Positions 7,616-15,404 of a stretch of 64,000 bases of DNA are shown here, piece after piece. The DNA comes from an uncultured Clostridia bacterium (lineage in GTDB: Bacteria > Bacillota > Clostridia > Oscillospirales > Acutalibacteraceae). Location: NCBI GenBank assembly GCA_904420015.1, contig CAJFTS010000019.1, positions 49,115 through 113,114 on the forward strand. The letters are read 5' to 3'. The notes beneath the pieces were generated by a model that made no database searches, was not told the origin of the DNA, and saw only the letters and a list, made by a program, of their open reading frames with translations. Numbering within the stretch: the first letter of the stretch is position 1; the number at the start of each line of letters is the position of its first letter. Made by a program: the position numbers and the translations under genes.

Positions 7616-8461
7616 ATGCCTCCCATCTGCACCATCCCCCGTTCCGCAATCCTGCTGCACGCGCCCGATTTGGATCTGGCCGCCACCCTGCTGTGCGGCC
7701 AGTGCTTTCGCTGGGAGGAGCAGGGGGACGGCTTTTTCGGCGTTGTCTGCGACCGGGCGGCCTTTGTAACCCACCGGGACGGGAATTTGGTGATCGAGCC
7801 CGCCACCCCTCCCAAGGAGGACGAGGAGGCGTTCTGGCGGCGGTATTTCGACCTGGACCGGGATTATGCGGCCCTGCGCCGGAAGATGGGCGCCCACCCC
7901 GTCCTTCGGCAGGCCCGCGCCTTTGCCCCCGGGATCCATATCCTCCGCCAGCCCTTTTTTGAAACCCTCTGCTCCTTCATCCTTTCAGCCAACAACAACA
8001 TCCCCCGTATCAAGGGGATTTTGCAGCGGCTGTGCGTCTCCTTCGGCCCGGCCCTGGAGGACGGGCATTTCGGCTTTCCCAACGCTCAGACCCTTGCCAT
8101 GCAGTCTAAGGAGGATTTGGCGCCCCTTCGCTGCGGCTATCGGGCCGGCTATCTGTTGGACGCCGCCAAGCGGGTGGCCGAAGGCAGCCTGCAAGAGGAG
8201 GCGCTGGCCGCCTGCTCCATGGAGGAAGCCAGGCGCGCCCTGCAAACGGTGGCGGGGGTGGGCCCCAAGGTGGCGGAATGCGTGCTGCTCTACGGCCTTG
8301 GGCGGATGGAGGCGTTTCCAGTGGACGTTTGGATGCAGCGCGCCCTTTCGGAGTATTTCCCCGACGGCTTTCCGGAACAATATCGCCCTTGCGCCGGTCT
8401 TGCCCAGCAATATCTCTATCATTGGGTCCGCCGGAGCGGAAAAAGAGGGGAAAAAGCATAA
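7616..8461 (+). CDS. 8-oxoguanine DNA glycosylase / DNA-(apurinic) lyase (OGG1 type)
   Basis: This base-excision-repair enzyme has 281 residues. The N-terminal OGG domain contains LLCGQCFRWEEQGDGFFGVV near residues 25-45. The helix-hairpin-helix GPD domain has FILSANNNIPRIKGI near 120 and the hairpin VAGVGPKVAECVLLYGLG near 210-227. The catalytic Asp is in AFPVDVWMQRAL near residue 235. The Lys expected in the hairpin-adjacent active site is present (GPKVAEC). The start is fixed by GAAGGAAACCCGCT before the ATG and by the promoter just upstream, so the longer open frame back to 7175 is discarded. The length is typical of clostridial OGG proteins. The gene is followed by the separately promoted aldolase gene. 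Confidence 0.88.
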   Translation: MPPICTIPRSAILLHAPDLDLAATLLCGQCFRWEEQGDGFFGVVCDRAAFVTHRDGNLVIEPATPPKEDEEAFWRRYFDLDRDYAALRRKMGAHPVLRQARAFAPGIHILRQPFFETLCSFILSANNNIPRIKGILQRLCVSFGPALEDGHFGFPNAQTLAMQSKEDLAPLRCGYRAGYLLDAAKRVAEGSLQEEALAACSMEEARRALQTVAGVGPKVAECVLLYGLGRMEAFPVDVWMQRALSEYFPDGFPEQYRPCAGLAQQYLYHWVRRSGKRGEKA

Positions 8462-8501
8462 TTTGCAGCAAAAGTCCCTTTCTTTTTTGTCTTTCTTAGA
8501 G

Positions 8502-8590
8502 TATAATGAGGGGTACAGAAGGGCGGCGTGCCCGCCTAAGGTCCGGCAGCGGAGACGCTGCCTGAAATCGTATAGGAGTGTGATGGACGA
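8502..8590 (+). promoter_or_regulatory. Promoter -10 and structured leader of the aldolase gene
   Basis: TATAAT lies at 8502-8507 with only a weak -35. The leader before the aldolase ATG can form GGCGG/CCGCC and GGCAGCG/CGCTGCC hairpins. I do not match it to a known riboswitch. Confidence 0.4.
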
Positions 8591-9526
8591 ATGCCTCTGG
8601 TAAACACAAGAGAAATGTTCCAAAAAGCATACGATGGCGGTTATGCGATCGGTGCCTTTAACGTCAATAACATGGAGATCATCCAGGGAATTACCGAGGC
8701 CGCCAAGGAGCTCAACGCGCCTTTGATTCTCCAGGTGTCCGCCGGCGCCCGCAAATATGCGAGCCATACCTACCTGATGAAGCTGGTGGAGGCCGCCTTG
8801 ATTGAGACCGACCTGCCCATCGCGCTGCACCTTGACCACGGCGACAGCTTTGAGCTTTGCAAAAGCTGCATCGACGGCGGCTTTTCTTCCGTTATGATCG
8901 ACGGCTCTCATTACGATTATGAGGAAAATGTGGCCCTGACCCGTAAGGTGGTGGAATACGCCCATGAGCGCAACATCACCGTGGAAGGCGAGCTTGGCCG
9001 TCTGGCAGGTATCGAGGATGCGGTGAATGTTTCGGCGGAGGATGCGTCCTATACCAATCCCGCCCAGGTGCAGGATTTTGTCGAGCGCACCGGCGTGGAT
9101 TCCTTGGCAATCGCCATCGGCACCAGCCACGGCGCCTATAAGTTTAAGCCCGGCCAGAAGCCGCAGCTTCGCTTTGATATCCTGGAGGAGGTTTCCGAGC
9201 GTCTGCCCGGCTTCCCCATCGTGCTCCACGGCGCCAGCTCCGTCATCCCGGAGTTTGTGGAAAAGATCAATAAGTTCGGCGGCGCCATGCCCGACGCCAT
9301 CGGCATTCCGGAGGAGATGCTCCGCCAGGCCGCTAAGATGGCTGTGTGCAAGATCAACATCGACTCCGACCTGCGCCTGGCGATGACCGCTTCCATCCGG
9401 GAGCATTTTGCCCAGCATCCGGATCATTTTGATCCGAGGCAGTATTTAAAGCCCGCCCGCGCCGCCATCAAGGATATGGTCACCCATAAGATCAACACCG
9501 TTCTCGGTTGTGCCGGCAAGGCGTAA
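8591..9526 (+). CDS. fba: Class II fructose-1,6-bisphosphate aldolase
   Basis: This is a cytosolic glycolytic and gluconeogenic enzyme that splits fructose-1,6-bisphosphate into dihydroxyacetone phosphate and glyceraldehyde-3-phosphate using Zn2+. It has 311 residues, as in clostridial class II enzymes. Zinc-ligand and catalytic blocks are visible: LHLDHGDSFELC near residue 80, VEGELGRLAG near 137, GTSHGAYKF near 178, VLHGASS near 212 and the phosphate-binding KINIDSDLRLA near 257. VLHGASS in place of HGGSG is usual in the Clostridia branch. TAGGAGTG lies 10-12 nt upstream of the ATG. The gene is followed by a clear terminator at 9793 after an odd structured spacer. Confidence 0.95.
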   Translation: MPLVNTREMFQKAYDGGYAIGAFNVNNMEIIQGITEAAKELNAPLILQVSAGARKYASHTYLMKLVEAALIETDLPIALHLDHGDSFELCKSCIDGGFSSVMIDGSHYDYEENVALTRKVVEYAHERNITVEGELGRLAGIEDAVNVSAEDASYTNPAQVQDFVERTGVDSLAIAIGTSHGAYKFKPGQKPQLRFDILEEVSERLPGFPIVLHGASSVIPEFVEKINKFGGAMPDAIGIPEEMLRQAAKMAVCKINIDSDLRLAMTASIREHFAQHPDHFDPRQYLKPARAAIKDMVTHKINTVLGCAGKA

Positions 9527-9538
9527 GAAAAGTCAAAA

Positions 9539-9775
9539 CCACCGGCAAAGCCGGAGGCAGGAATAAGCCCTAGAAGGGCTTATTCCCAGCAAGCGTCTCA
9601 AGATGCACGAAAATTTATTTCACTTGCATCACTTGCCCCGTACCCCGTAAACAGACGAATCCCCATTTTAACGGAAGCCTTCTGTCACCGTAAGGCTGGC
9701 TGTTGGCAGCTCGCTTTCCTCGATGCTCAAAGCGAACGCTTTTTTGCGGGACATCTCCACCGGCAGAGCCGGTGG
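9539..9775. repeat. Gene-free structured element bounded by CCACCGGC-type hairpins
   Basis: The left end has ACCGGCAAAGCCGG (9541-9554) and then a perfect 11-bp hairpin GGAATAAGCCC/GGGCTTATTCC (9560-9586). The right end has CCACCGGCAGAGCCGGTGG (9757-9775). About 170 bp between them has no plausible gene. Hairpins of the same core at both ends resemble non-autonomous elements derived from IS200/IS605 or other interspersed palindromic repeats. Copy number cannot be tested here. Confidence 0.4.
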
Positions 9776-9792
9776 TCCCCAATAACAAAAGA

Positions 9793-9826
9793 AAGGCCCG
9801 GAACCACTTGTTCCGGGCCTTTTTTG
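9793..9826 (+). terminator. Terminator of the aldolase transcript
   Basis: AAGGCCCGGAA / TTCCGGGCCTT with a 7-nt loop is followed by TTTTTT. Confidence 0.85.
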
Positions 9827-9857
9827 CCTGCGCAGGGAAAAGGACGCGCTTTTAAAT

Positions 9858-9896
9858 AAGGAGACGGCCCTAAGAGGATGGGCCGTCTCCTTTTTT
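9858..9896 (-). terminator. Terminator, probably for the ior-paaK-alkD operon
   Basis: GGAGACGGCCC/GGGCCGTCTCC has a 9-nt loop. T-rich tails occur on both strands (TTTTTT on plus, TTATTTAAAA on minus), and it lies between converging transcripts. Confidence 0.75.
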
Positions 9897-9973
9897 GCAT
9901 GTATTCCGTTTAAAATTCAGCGCCCCGCCGCTTTGGCAGGGCAGGAACCTCCAAGCCGATCAAGCCTTTCGCA

Positions 9974-10708
9974 TTACCCGCGGGAAGGCCGTTTTAAGCT
10001 GCGGATGTACCCCTTGGTTTCAGGAGAGACCCGGTTGGATTCCGTAATTTTCTGCAGCGCCTTGTTGTAGGTCCAATCGTCCAAAGGACAGTCGTGCAAA
10101 AAGGGCCCGGTCTCATCCGGGAACTTCACGTAGCATACGCTGACAAGCCAGGCGTTTGCCATGCGCACATAATAGTGTTCGCTTTTTACCCTTCCGCTAG
10201 CCTCCAAAATCCGTCTTACCGTGTCTGAGGTGAGGCACTGGCTTAAAAGCAACACCAGCCCCATCCGGACAGCCCAAGGATTCTCCGAGGATAAAAGCTC
10301 GCCTAAGAACGGCCTCCATTCCTCCCGGTGCTTCGCCACCGTTTTGAGTCCCATGCAGGTACTGTCGCAAACTGCCCAGTTGTCGATCCTGGGAACAAAG
10401 GCGCGTACCTGTTCCATCACGATCTCCGTCGGCTCCATTAGAAATCCCAGCACCAGCCCCTGCAAAAGGATCTCTTCGTAATACCGCGGGCTTTGCGCCG
10501 CCGAAAGGTATCCGTTCCAGTCTCCTTTGGCGATCTGTTTTGCCAGGCTTTTGAGCGCCGGCAGCCGCACGCCCAGCATAGGGGCGGCCGTATCCGGGAT
10601 GATGCGGGCGTTGAAATCCCGGTACGCCTCCTCCGCCATGTCTGTAAGACGCCCGACGAGCGCATCGTAGTCCCTGCCCGTAAAGGGCGTTCTCGTAAAA
10701 TCCGCCAT
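9974..10708 (-). CDS. DNA alkylation repair protein (AlkD-type HEAT-repeat glycosylase)
   Basis: The 244-aa all-helical protein removes alkylated purines in known AlkD enzymes. Recognisable blocks are MLGVRLPALKSLAKQIAKGDW near residue 45, FVPRIDNWAVCDSTCMGLK near 105-125, NPWAVRMGLVLLL near 143 and YYVRMANAWLVS near 180. The NWAVCD block holds the Trp and Asp used by the family, and the VRM...AW helix is characteristic. It lies only 3 nt downstream of the aryl-CoA ligase gene, so it is translated from the ior operon message even though the function is unrelated. It ends before a bidirectional terminator. Confidence 0.9.
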   Translation of the reverse strand: MADFTRTPFTGRDYDALVGRLTDMAEEAYRDFNARIIPDTAAPMLGVRLPALKSLAKQIAKGDWNGYLSAAQSPRYYEEILLQGLVLGFLMEPTEIVMEQVRAFVPRIDNWAVCDSTCMGLKTVAKHREEWRPFLGELLSSENPWAVRMGLVLLLSQCLTSDTVRRILEASGRVKSEHYYVRMANAWLVSVCYVKFPDETGPFLHDCPLDDWTYNKALQKITESNRVSPETKGYIRSLKRPSRG

Positions 10709-10711
10709 TTA

Positions 10712-11947
10712 TCAATACCGGTTGTCGAAGATACGGGTGGACTTTTTCTCGCTGCGGGGCAGTTCCCCAATCGAGACCGCCCGGGGTACGATGGTAATGC
10801 CGATTTTGGTTTTAAAATGCTGGCGCACATTGGTTTCCAGCGGCTCCCGGTCGCCCATGACTTCGGTCTCGAAGAAGAGGGTCATAATATCCTTGCCGTT
10901 TAGATGGTCGATCATCACCTGGTATTCGCTGCTGGCCCCTTCGATGTCCCGCAAAAGCTCGTCGATCTGGCCGGGGAAGATGTTGACCCCCTTGACCTTT
11001 ACCATGTCGTCGGTGCGGCCGATCAGGGTGTCGATGCGGGGATAGGGACGGCCGCAGGCGCAGTCGCCCGGCAAAAAGCGGGTTAAGTCGTGGGTGCGGT
11101 ACCGGATGAGGGGGGCCCCTTCCTTGCGCAGGGTGGTAATCACCAGCTCGCCGATTTCCCCGTCCGGGACAAGCTCTAAGGTGCGGGGGTTGATGATCTC
11201 ACAGTAGATATAATCGTCCCAGTAATGCATGCCGCATTCCTCGTCGCAGCTCATGGCGATGCCGGGCCCGTAAATTTCCGTCAATCCGTAAATGTCGTAA
11301 AGCTGCACCCCCAGCTCGTTTGCGATGCGCCTGCGCATCTTTTCGCCCCATCGCTCCGAGCCGATGATCCCCTTTTTCAGATGAATTCTGTCCTTAACGC
11401 CCCGCTTGGTGATTTCCTCCGCCAGCAGCAGTGCGTAGGACGAGGTGGCCCCCAATACGGTGGATTTTAGGTCGATCATCATTTGGATCTGCTTGTCGGT
11501 ATTGCCCGGCCCCATGGGGATCGCCATGGCCCCCAGCCGTTCCACCCCAGCTTGGAACCCGATACCCGCCGTCCACAGGCCGTAGCCGGGAGTAATCTGC
11601 ACCCGGTCGCGGTTGGTCAGCCCCGCCGTGCGGTAGCATCGCTCGAACATCACCGCCCAATCCTCCACATCCTGCTTGGTGTAGGGAATGATGATGGGAG
11701 TGCCCGTCGTCCCGGAGGAGGAGTGGATGCGTACGATCTCTTCGTCCGCAACCGCCTGAAGCCCTAAAGGATAGGCTTCCCGCAGCTCGTCCTTGTTTGT
11801 AAAGGGGAGCTTTTCAAAATCCTCCTGGCTTTGGATGGCCGCTAGGTCGAAATCCTGGAATTTCTTCTGATAAAACCCGCCCTTAACGGCGGCCAGCCGG
11901 CCAAGCTGCTTTTTGATAAGATCAAACTGTTCCTGCTTCATGTTCAT
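10712..11947 (-). CDS. Phenylacetate-CoA ligase family (PaaK-like) aryl-CoA synthetase
   Basis: This 411-aa AMP-forming enzyme joins aryl-acetates to CoA, or runs in reverse, via an aryl-adenylate. The P-loop is HSSSGTTGTP near residue 75. QITPGYGLWTAG, YGLTEIYGPG, YRTHDLTRFLPGDCACGRPYPR and the C-terminal RTDDMVKVKGVNIFP are all PaaK hallmarks. The adenylate-binding C-terminal subdomain is intact. Its ATG overlaps the iorB stop by 4 nt, so it is coupled to the indolepyruvate oxidoreductase. The context suggests it handles phenylacetyl-, indoleacetyl- or hydroxyphenylacetyl-CoA made by IorAB. The true substrate is not readable from sequence. Confidence 0.92.
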   Translation of the reverse strand: MNMKQEQFDLIKKQLGRLAAVKGGFYQKKFQDFDLAAIQSQEDFEKLPFTNKDELREAYPLGLQAVADEEIVRIHSSSGTTGTPIIIPYTKQDVEDWAVMFERCYRTAGLTNRDRVQITPGYGLWTAGIGFQAGVERLGAMAIPMGPGNTDKQIQMMIDLKSTVLGATSSYALLLAEEITKRGVKDRIHLKKGIIGSERWGEKMRRRIANELGVQLYDIYGLTEIYGPGIAMSCDEECGMHYWDDYIYCEIINPRTLELVPDGEIGELVITTLRKEGAPLIRYRTHDLTRFLPGDCACGRPYPRIDTLIGRTDDMVKVKGVNIFPGQIDELLRDIEGASSEYQVMIDHLNGKDIMTLFFETEVMGDREPLETNVRQHFKTKIGITIVPRAVSIGELPRSEKKSTRIFDNRY

Positions 11948-12540
11948 TGGTCCGTTCCCCCTGTGACCGCCTCGGCCCCCGCCGAAAGCGCCTTGAGATT
12001 CATGGAAAGAAACCGCTCGGGCAGCTTTTCCCGGATGGTTTCCTCAATTTGTGATAAGCTTACGGGAAGCGCGCCTGCCTTTGCCGCCGCCCCCAGCAGC
12101 GCCACGTTAAGCGCCTTTGCCGACCCGCACCGGCGGCAGATGTTTTCCCCGTCCACCAGGATCAGACGGCCGGCATGCTCCTTTAAAAAGGCGAGCATTC
12201 CCTGCGCATCGTAGGATACCCCGGAAAGGGAGGCGGTCACCGGCTGCACCGCCTTGGTGCTCACCACCACCGTTCCGCCCGTCTTGAGATAGGGAAGGCA
12301 GCGTACCGCCTCCGCCGGCTCAAATCCGAGGATCACATCCGCCCTGCCCTTGGGGATCAGCGGCGCAAACGCATCCGCGCCAATCCGTACATGGCTGACC
12401 ACGCAGCCGCCCCGCTGGGCCATGCCGATGGTCTCCGCCGTGTGGGCCGCAAGGCCCTGCTTCATAGCGGCCTGGGCGATAATTTTAGAGGCGAGCACCG
12501 TCCCCTGTCCGCCTACGCCGGCCAGCATACAGTTTTTCAT
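11944..12540 (-). CDS. iorB: Indolepyruvate:ferredoxin oxidoreductase, beta subunit
   Basis: The 198-aa gamma-domain subunit begins MKNCMLAGVGGQGTVLASKIIA and has the GVGGQG signature. It continues with GMAQRGGCVVSHVRIG near residue 40 and the RADVILGFEPAEAVRCLPYL block. With IorA it oxidatively decarboxylates aryl-pyruvates to aryl-acetyl-CoA and reduces ferredoxin in the cytosol. The true start is the ATG at 12540, which overlaps the iorA stop as ATGA behind GGAGGGGAAGGAAA. A longer open frame reading upstream inside iorA is not used. It is the middle gene of iorA-iorB-paaK-like-alkD. Confidence 0.93.
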   Translation of the reverse strand: MKNCMLAGVGGQGTVLASKIIAQAAMKQGLAAHTAETIGMAQRGGCVVSHVRIGADAFAPLIPKGRADVILGFEPAEAVRCLPYLKTGGTVVVSTKAVQPVTASLSGVSYDAQGMLAFLKEHAGRLILVDGENICRRCGSAKALNVALLGAAAKAGALPVSLSQIEETIREKLPERFLSMNLKALSAGAEAVTGGTDQ

Positions 12541-14327
12541 TTTCCTTCCCCTCCAATCGCCCCAAAGGGACATACCTGCGCACAGACCGAGCAGCCGTAG
12601 CACATGGACGGCTCGATTTTCACTTTCTTGCCTTCCACCACCATGGCCGGGCAGCCCAGCTCCCGGATACACCGCTTGCATCCGGTGCATTTCTCTTCCT
12701 TCACCGTGTAAGCGGGACCCGGTTTTGTCACCGCAATGCAGGGGGATTCAAAGATGACCGCCGATACGCCCTTTGCCGCAGCCGCAGCCTTGACCGCCTC
12801 CACCGCGCCCTTGAGGTCGAGGGGATCGGCCTTCCCCACATGCCCGACGCCGATCGCTTTGAGTACCCCCGCAATGTCCACCTTCTGAGAGATTTCTCCC
12901 ATCATGGTCTTTCCGGTGCCCGGATGAGGCTGATGCCCGGTCATGGCGGTGGTGGCATTGTCCAGCACAATCAGGACAATGTCGGTTTCGTTGTAAACGG
13001 CGTTGATGACCCCGGGAATTCCCGTGTGAAAGAAGGTGGAGTCCCCGATAAAAGCGAAGTTGACCGCATCCGGCTCGATGCGGTGAAGCCCCTGGGCCAC
13101 CGTCACCCCCGCGCCCATACAGAGACAGGTGTCCACCATGTCGAGGGGGCTGGCGTTGCCGAGGGTGTAGCAGCCGATGTCGCCGGAAAAGACCGCCTTT
13201 TTCCCCCTCATCGCCGCCTTTACCGCATAAAAGGACGCCCGGTGGGGACATCCCGCGCAAAGGACCGGCGGCCGGACGGGGAGAGGGGGGAGCGGCGTTT
13301 CCGGTTCGTTTGCCGCAGGAAGCCCCAGAAAACGGCAGATCGCCTCTTTTGCAATCTCCGTCGAATTTTCCCCCGCGTTTGGGGTGTGCCCGGTGAGCTT
13401 GCCGAATATCTTCACCGGCAGTTGGTGCTTGCCGCAAAGGTAGACGAGCTCCCGTTCAATCACCGGGTCCAATTCCTCCAGCACCAGCACCTCCGAGAGC
13501 CCGTCCAGGAAAGCCAGCGCCTGGCGTTCCGGGAACGGGTGGGGGGTGGCAACCTTGAAGAATTTCGGCTCTGCCCCCATCTGTGCCAAAGCCTCTTTCG
13601 CATAGGCGGCGCTTACCCCTCCTGCGGCAATCCCTTTCTTGCCTGCGCCGGTTATCTCGTTAAACCGATAGGAGGAAAAATCCTCCCCAAGCACCGGCTG
13701 TCTCGCCTCCACCTTTTTGTGGTTTTGAAAGGTAAGGCGCGGGAAAATGACCCACTTGGAATCCTTGCGAAACCCCTCCGGCTCGATTTTTTTGCGGCTG
13801 CCGTCCATCTCGATGGACGCGCACCCGTGACAAACCCGGGTGGTTGGCCGCAGCAAAACCGGCGTCTGGTATTTTTCCGAGTAGTCGAAGGCGTCCCCGA
13901 TCATTTCATAAGCTTCCTCCGCAGAGGCAGGGTCAAAGACCGGGAGCTTGGAAAACCGGGCGAAATGCCGGGTGTCCTGCTCGGTCTGCGAGGAAATGGG
14001 GCCCGGATCGTCGGCCACTACAATCACCATGCCGCCCTTGACGCCGATGTAGGCCAGGCTCATCAGCGGATCGGAGGCGACGTTGAGCCCCACCTGCTTC
14101 ATCGTCACCATCGCCCGCGCGCCCGCATAGGCCGCGCCTGCCGCCGCTTCCATGGCCGATTTTTCGTTGACCGACCATTCCACATACACATCGCCGGGAT
14201 TGTGCTTTGCCACCGTCTCCAAAATTTCCGTCGACGGCGTTCCCGGATACCCGCATACGAACCCGACCCCGGCGCGCAGCGCGCCTAGGGCAATGGCTTC
14301 GTTGCCCATTACCAGCTGCTTTGCCAC
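12537..14327 (-). CDS. iorA: Indolepyruvate:ferredoxin oxidoreductase, alpha subunit
   Basis: The 596-aa TPP-dependent subunit has an N-terminal pyrimidine-binding domain (GNEAIALGALRAGVGFVCGY, then EWSVNEKSAMEAAAGAAYAG near 55). The TPP-binding domain is GDIGCYTLG...GDSTFFHTGIPG near 400-450. Two C-terminal [4Fe-4S] sites follow: CTGCKRCIRELGCP and CYGCSVCAQVCP. The start is the GTG at 14327, 8 nt behind AGGAGG. The longer open frame to 14549 runs through the T-box leader and should be ignored. It is the first gene of an operon likely to ferment aromatic amino acids via their 2-oxo acids. Confidence 0.95.
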   Translation of the reverse strand: MAKQLVMGNEAIALGALRAGVGFVCGYPGTPSTEILETVAKHNPGDVYVEWSVNEKSAMEAAAGAAYAGARAMVTMKQVGLNVASDPLMSLAYIGVKGGMVIVVADDPGPISSQTEQDTRHFARFSKLPVFDPASAEEAYEMIGDAFDYSEKYQTPVLLRPTTRVCHGCASIEMDGSRKKIEPEGFRKDSKWVIFPRLTFQNHKKVEARQPVLGEDFSSYRFNEITGAGKKGIAAGGVSAAYAKEALAQMGAEPKFFKVATPHPFPERQALAFLDGLSEVLVLEELDPVIERELVYLCGKHQLPVKIFGKLTGHTPNAGENSTEIAKEAICRFLGLPAANEPETPLPPLPVRPPVLCAGCPHRASFYAVKAAMRGKKAVFSGDIGCYTLGNASPLDMVDTCLCMGAGVTVAQGLHRIEPDAVNFAFIGDSTFFHTGIPGVINAVYNETDIVLIVLDNATTAMTGHQPHPGTGKTMMGEISQKVDIAGVLKAIGVGHVGKADPLDLKGAVEAVKAAAAAKGVSAVIFESPCIAVTKPGPAYTVKEEKCTGCKRCIRELGCPAMVVEGKKVKIEPSMCYGCSVCAQVCPFGAIGGEGK

Positions 14328-14640
14328 AAAAAGGACCTCCTTTTCAAAAAAACGCCTGTCCTTGCGGCCATAAGCCCAAGGACAGGCGTAAAACCTGTAT
14401 ATGCCACCTTGTTTTGCTTTCCTCTTCCAGAGAAAAGCCCCTGCTCTTCGCAAAATGCCAACACATTTCTCATCCATAACGCCGATGCTGCGTCGCCGGC
14501 TACTGACCCAGCCAGAAAGGCCGTGTTCGCCGCGCCCTCCGGAGCCCATTTATCTGCCTCGTATCCGCCGGCATCCCAGCACCGCCGGCTCTCTTTGCGA
14601 CCGTTTGACAGTTTTACCTCTCCATCACAGGTTTGTACCT
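14328..14640 (-). promoter_or_regulatory. T-box riboswitch leader of the iorAB-paaK operon
   Basis: Read on the minus strand, the roughly 310-nt leader shows Stem I signs: GATGGAGAGGTA, then AAAGAGAGCC, then GGTGCTGGGATGCCGGC. It continues with a Stem III-type AGTAGCCGGCGACG...GCGTTATG block and a T-box-like AACAAGGTGGCA. A 13-bp terminator stem (ACGCCTGTCCTTG/CAAGGACAGGCGT) plus T7 lies just before the iorA ribosome site. CAAGG of the T-box can instead pair with CCTTG in the terminator, which is the expected antiterminator switch. The T-box core is not canonical after GGTGGCA. I could not assign the specifier codon. Confidence 0.8.
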
Positions 14641-14644
14641 ACAA

Positions 14645-14673
14645 AGTATACCACCATTCGCCCCGATTTGCAA
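14645..14673 (-). promoter_or_regulatory. Promoter of the ior operon
   Basis: On the minus strand TTGCAA (14668-14673) and TATACT (14645-14650) are 17 nt apart. This places the transcript start at the beginning of the T-box leader. Confidence 0.85.
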
Positions 14674-14688
14674 CCGGTATCCACCCGG

Positions 14689-14726
14689 TAAAAAAGCCCG
14701 GGATCAAAGGATTCCGGGCTTTTTTG
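14689..14726 (-). terminator. Terminator of the small membrane protein gene
   Basis: AAAAAAGCCCGG and its complement lie around a 12-nt loop, with T6 on either strand, directly after the stop at 14734. Confidence 0.85.
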
Positions 14727-14733
14727 AAATGGA

Positions 14734-15198
14734 TCAGACGGCCGGACCCGCAGGATCCTGCGGATTGCCCGGATGATTCGGGTTGCCGGTGTTGCCGGTA
14801 TGGGAAGTCACCACGCCATAGGCCTTTCCCGCCAAAGCGGAGAGCCACGGCAGCCGTGCATCCTCCCCCTTGCAGACCCGCACCAAGCCGATGATGGCGA
14901 AGATCAGCACTACGATTGAGATGGCGCCCACAATAAAGCTGATGACACCCGAAAAGAGCCAGCCGGCCACCGGAATGGAAGTAAAAATACTCAGGATGTT
15001 CTGCACGAGATTGGCAATGGACATCACCAGCGACAAAAAGAACGCCTGCATGCATTGCCGCGACGCCCATTCGTCCCGCTCCGCCACCAGCACGAAGCAC
15101 AGCAGCAGCCCGCACAGCAGCACCTGCCCGAGCATTGCCAGCACAAAGCCCACAATCGCATAAAACGGCAGCACAATGTTAAATTTCCCCTTACGCAT
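14734..15198 (-). CDS. Small polytopic membrane protein, DUF4870-like
   Basis: The 154-aa protein has four hydrophobic segments, at about residues 8-38, 48-68, 76-90 and 92-108. Between the first two is a soluble ERDEWASRQCMQ loop. The C-terminus is a Gly/Asn/Pro-rich tail (TGNTGNPNHPGNPQDP). The alternation of two long N-terminal helices and a short Gly-rich pair resembles DUF4870-type proteins, whose function is unknown. The start has GGAGGGGG 8 nt upstream and a good promoter (15232-15260). It is monocistronic. Confidence 0.7.
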   Translation of the reverse strand: MRKGKFNIVLPFYAIVGFVLAMLGQVLLCGLLLCFVLVAERDEWASRQCMQAFFLSLVMSIANLVQNILSIFTSIPVAGWLFSGVISFIVGAISIVVLIFAIIGLVRVCKGEDARLPWLSALAGKAYGVVTSHTGNTGNPNHPGNPQDPAGPAV

Positions 15199-15231
15199 GG
15201 ATAAACCCCCTCCGATTGATTCAATAAGTCC

Positions 15232-15260
15232 AGTATAGACTTACCGATAGACAAAGTCAA
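15232..15260 (-). promoter_or_regulatory. Promoter of the DUF4870-like gene
   Basis: TTGACT and TATACT on the minus strand are 17 nt apart, about 35 nt before the ATG at 15198. Confidence 0.8.
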
Positions 15261-15365
15261 TTCCCGTGTCTGAATTTTGTGGATATCTGCTATACTTTAT
15301 GCCTGCAAGCTCCCTTTTATGCCCCTTGTCCCACCGCTTAAAGGAATAGACGGCCGGCCATGTCC

Positions 15366-15404
15366 AAAAAAGGGAAGGGCCTCTCCTAAGGCCCCTCCCT
15401 TTTT
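15366..15404 (-). terminator. Terminator after the U32 peptidase gene
   Basis: AAAAAGGGA(A)GGGCC and GGCCC(C)TCCCTTTTT form a stem overlapping the stop at 15403, with T-rich tails on both strands. Confidence 0.75.

Noticed and set aside
7985..9427. A 480-codon minus-strand frame across the glycosylase and aldolase genes
   Set aside because: Both plus-strand genes are unmistakable. The antisense frame crosses their intergenic region and promoter and has no ribosome site.
12840..14288. A 482-codon plus-strand frame opposite iorA
   Set aside because: It is the shadow of a GC-rich gene whose TPP and iron-sulphur motifs are certain.
14328..14549. N-terminal extension of iorA to 14549
   Set aside because: It reads through the T-box leader and terminator hairpin. 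The GTG at 14327 has ideal ribosome-site spacing and matches where the family begins.
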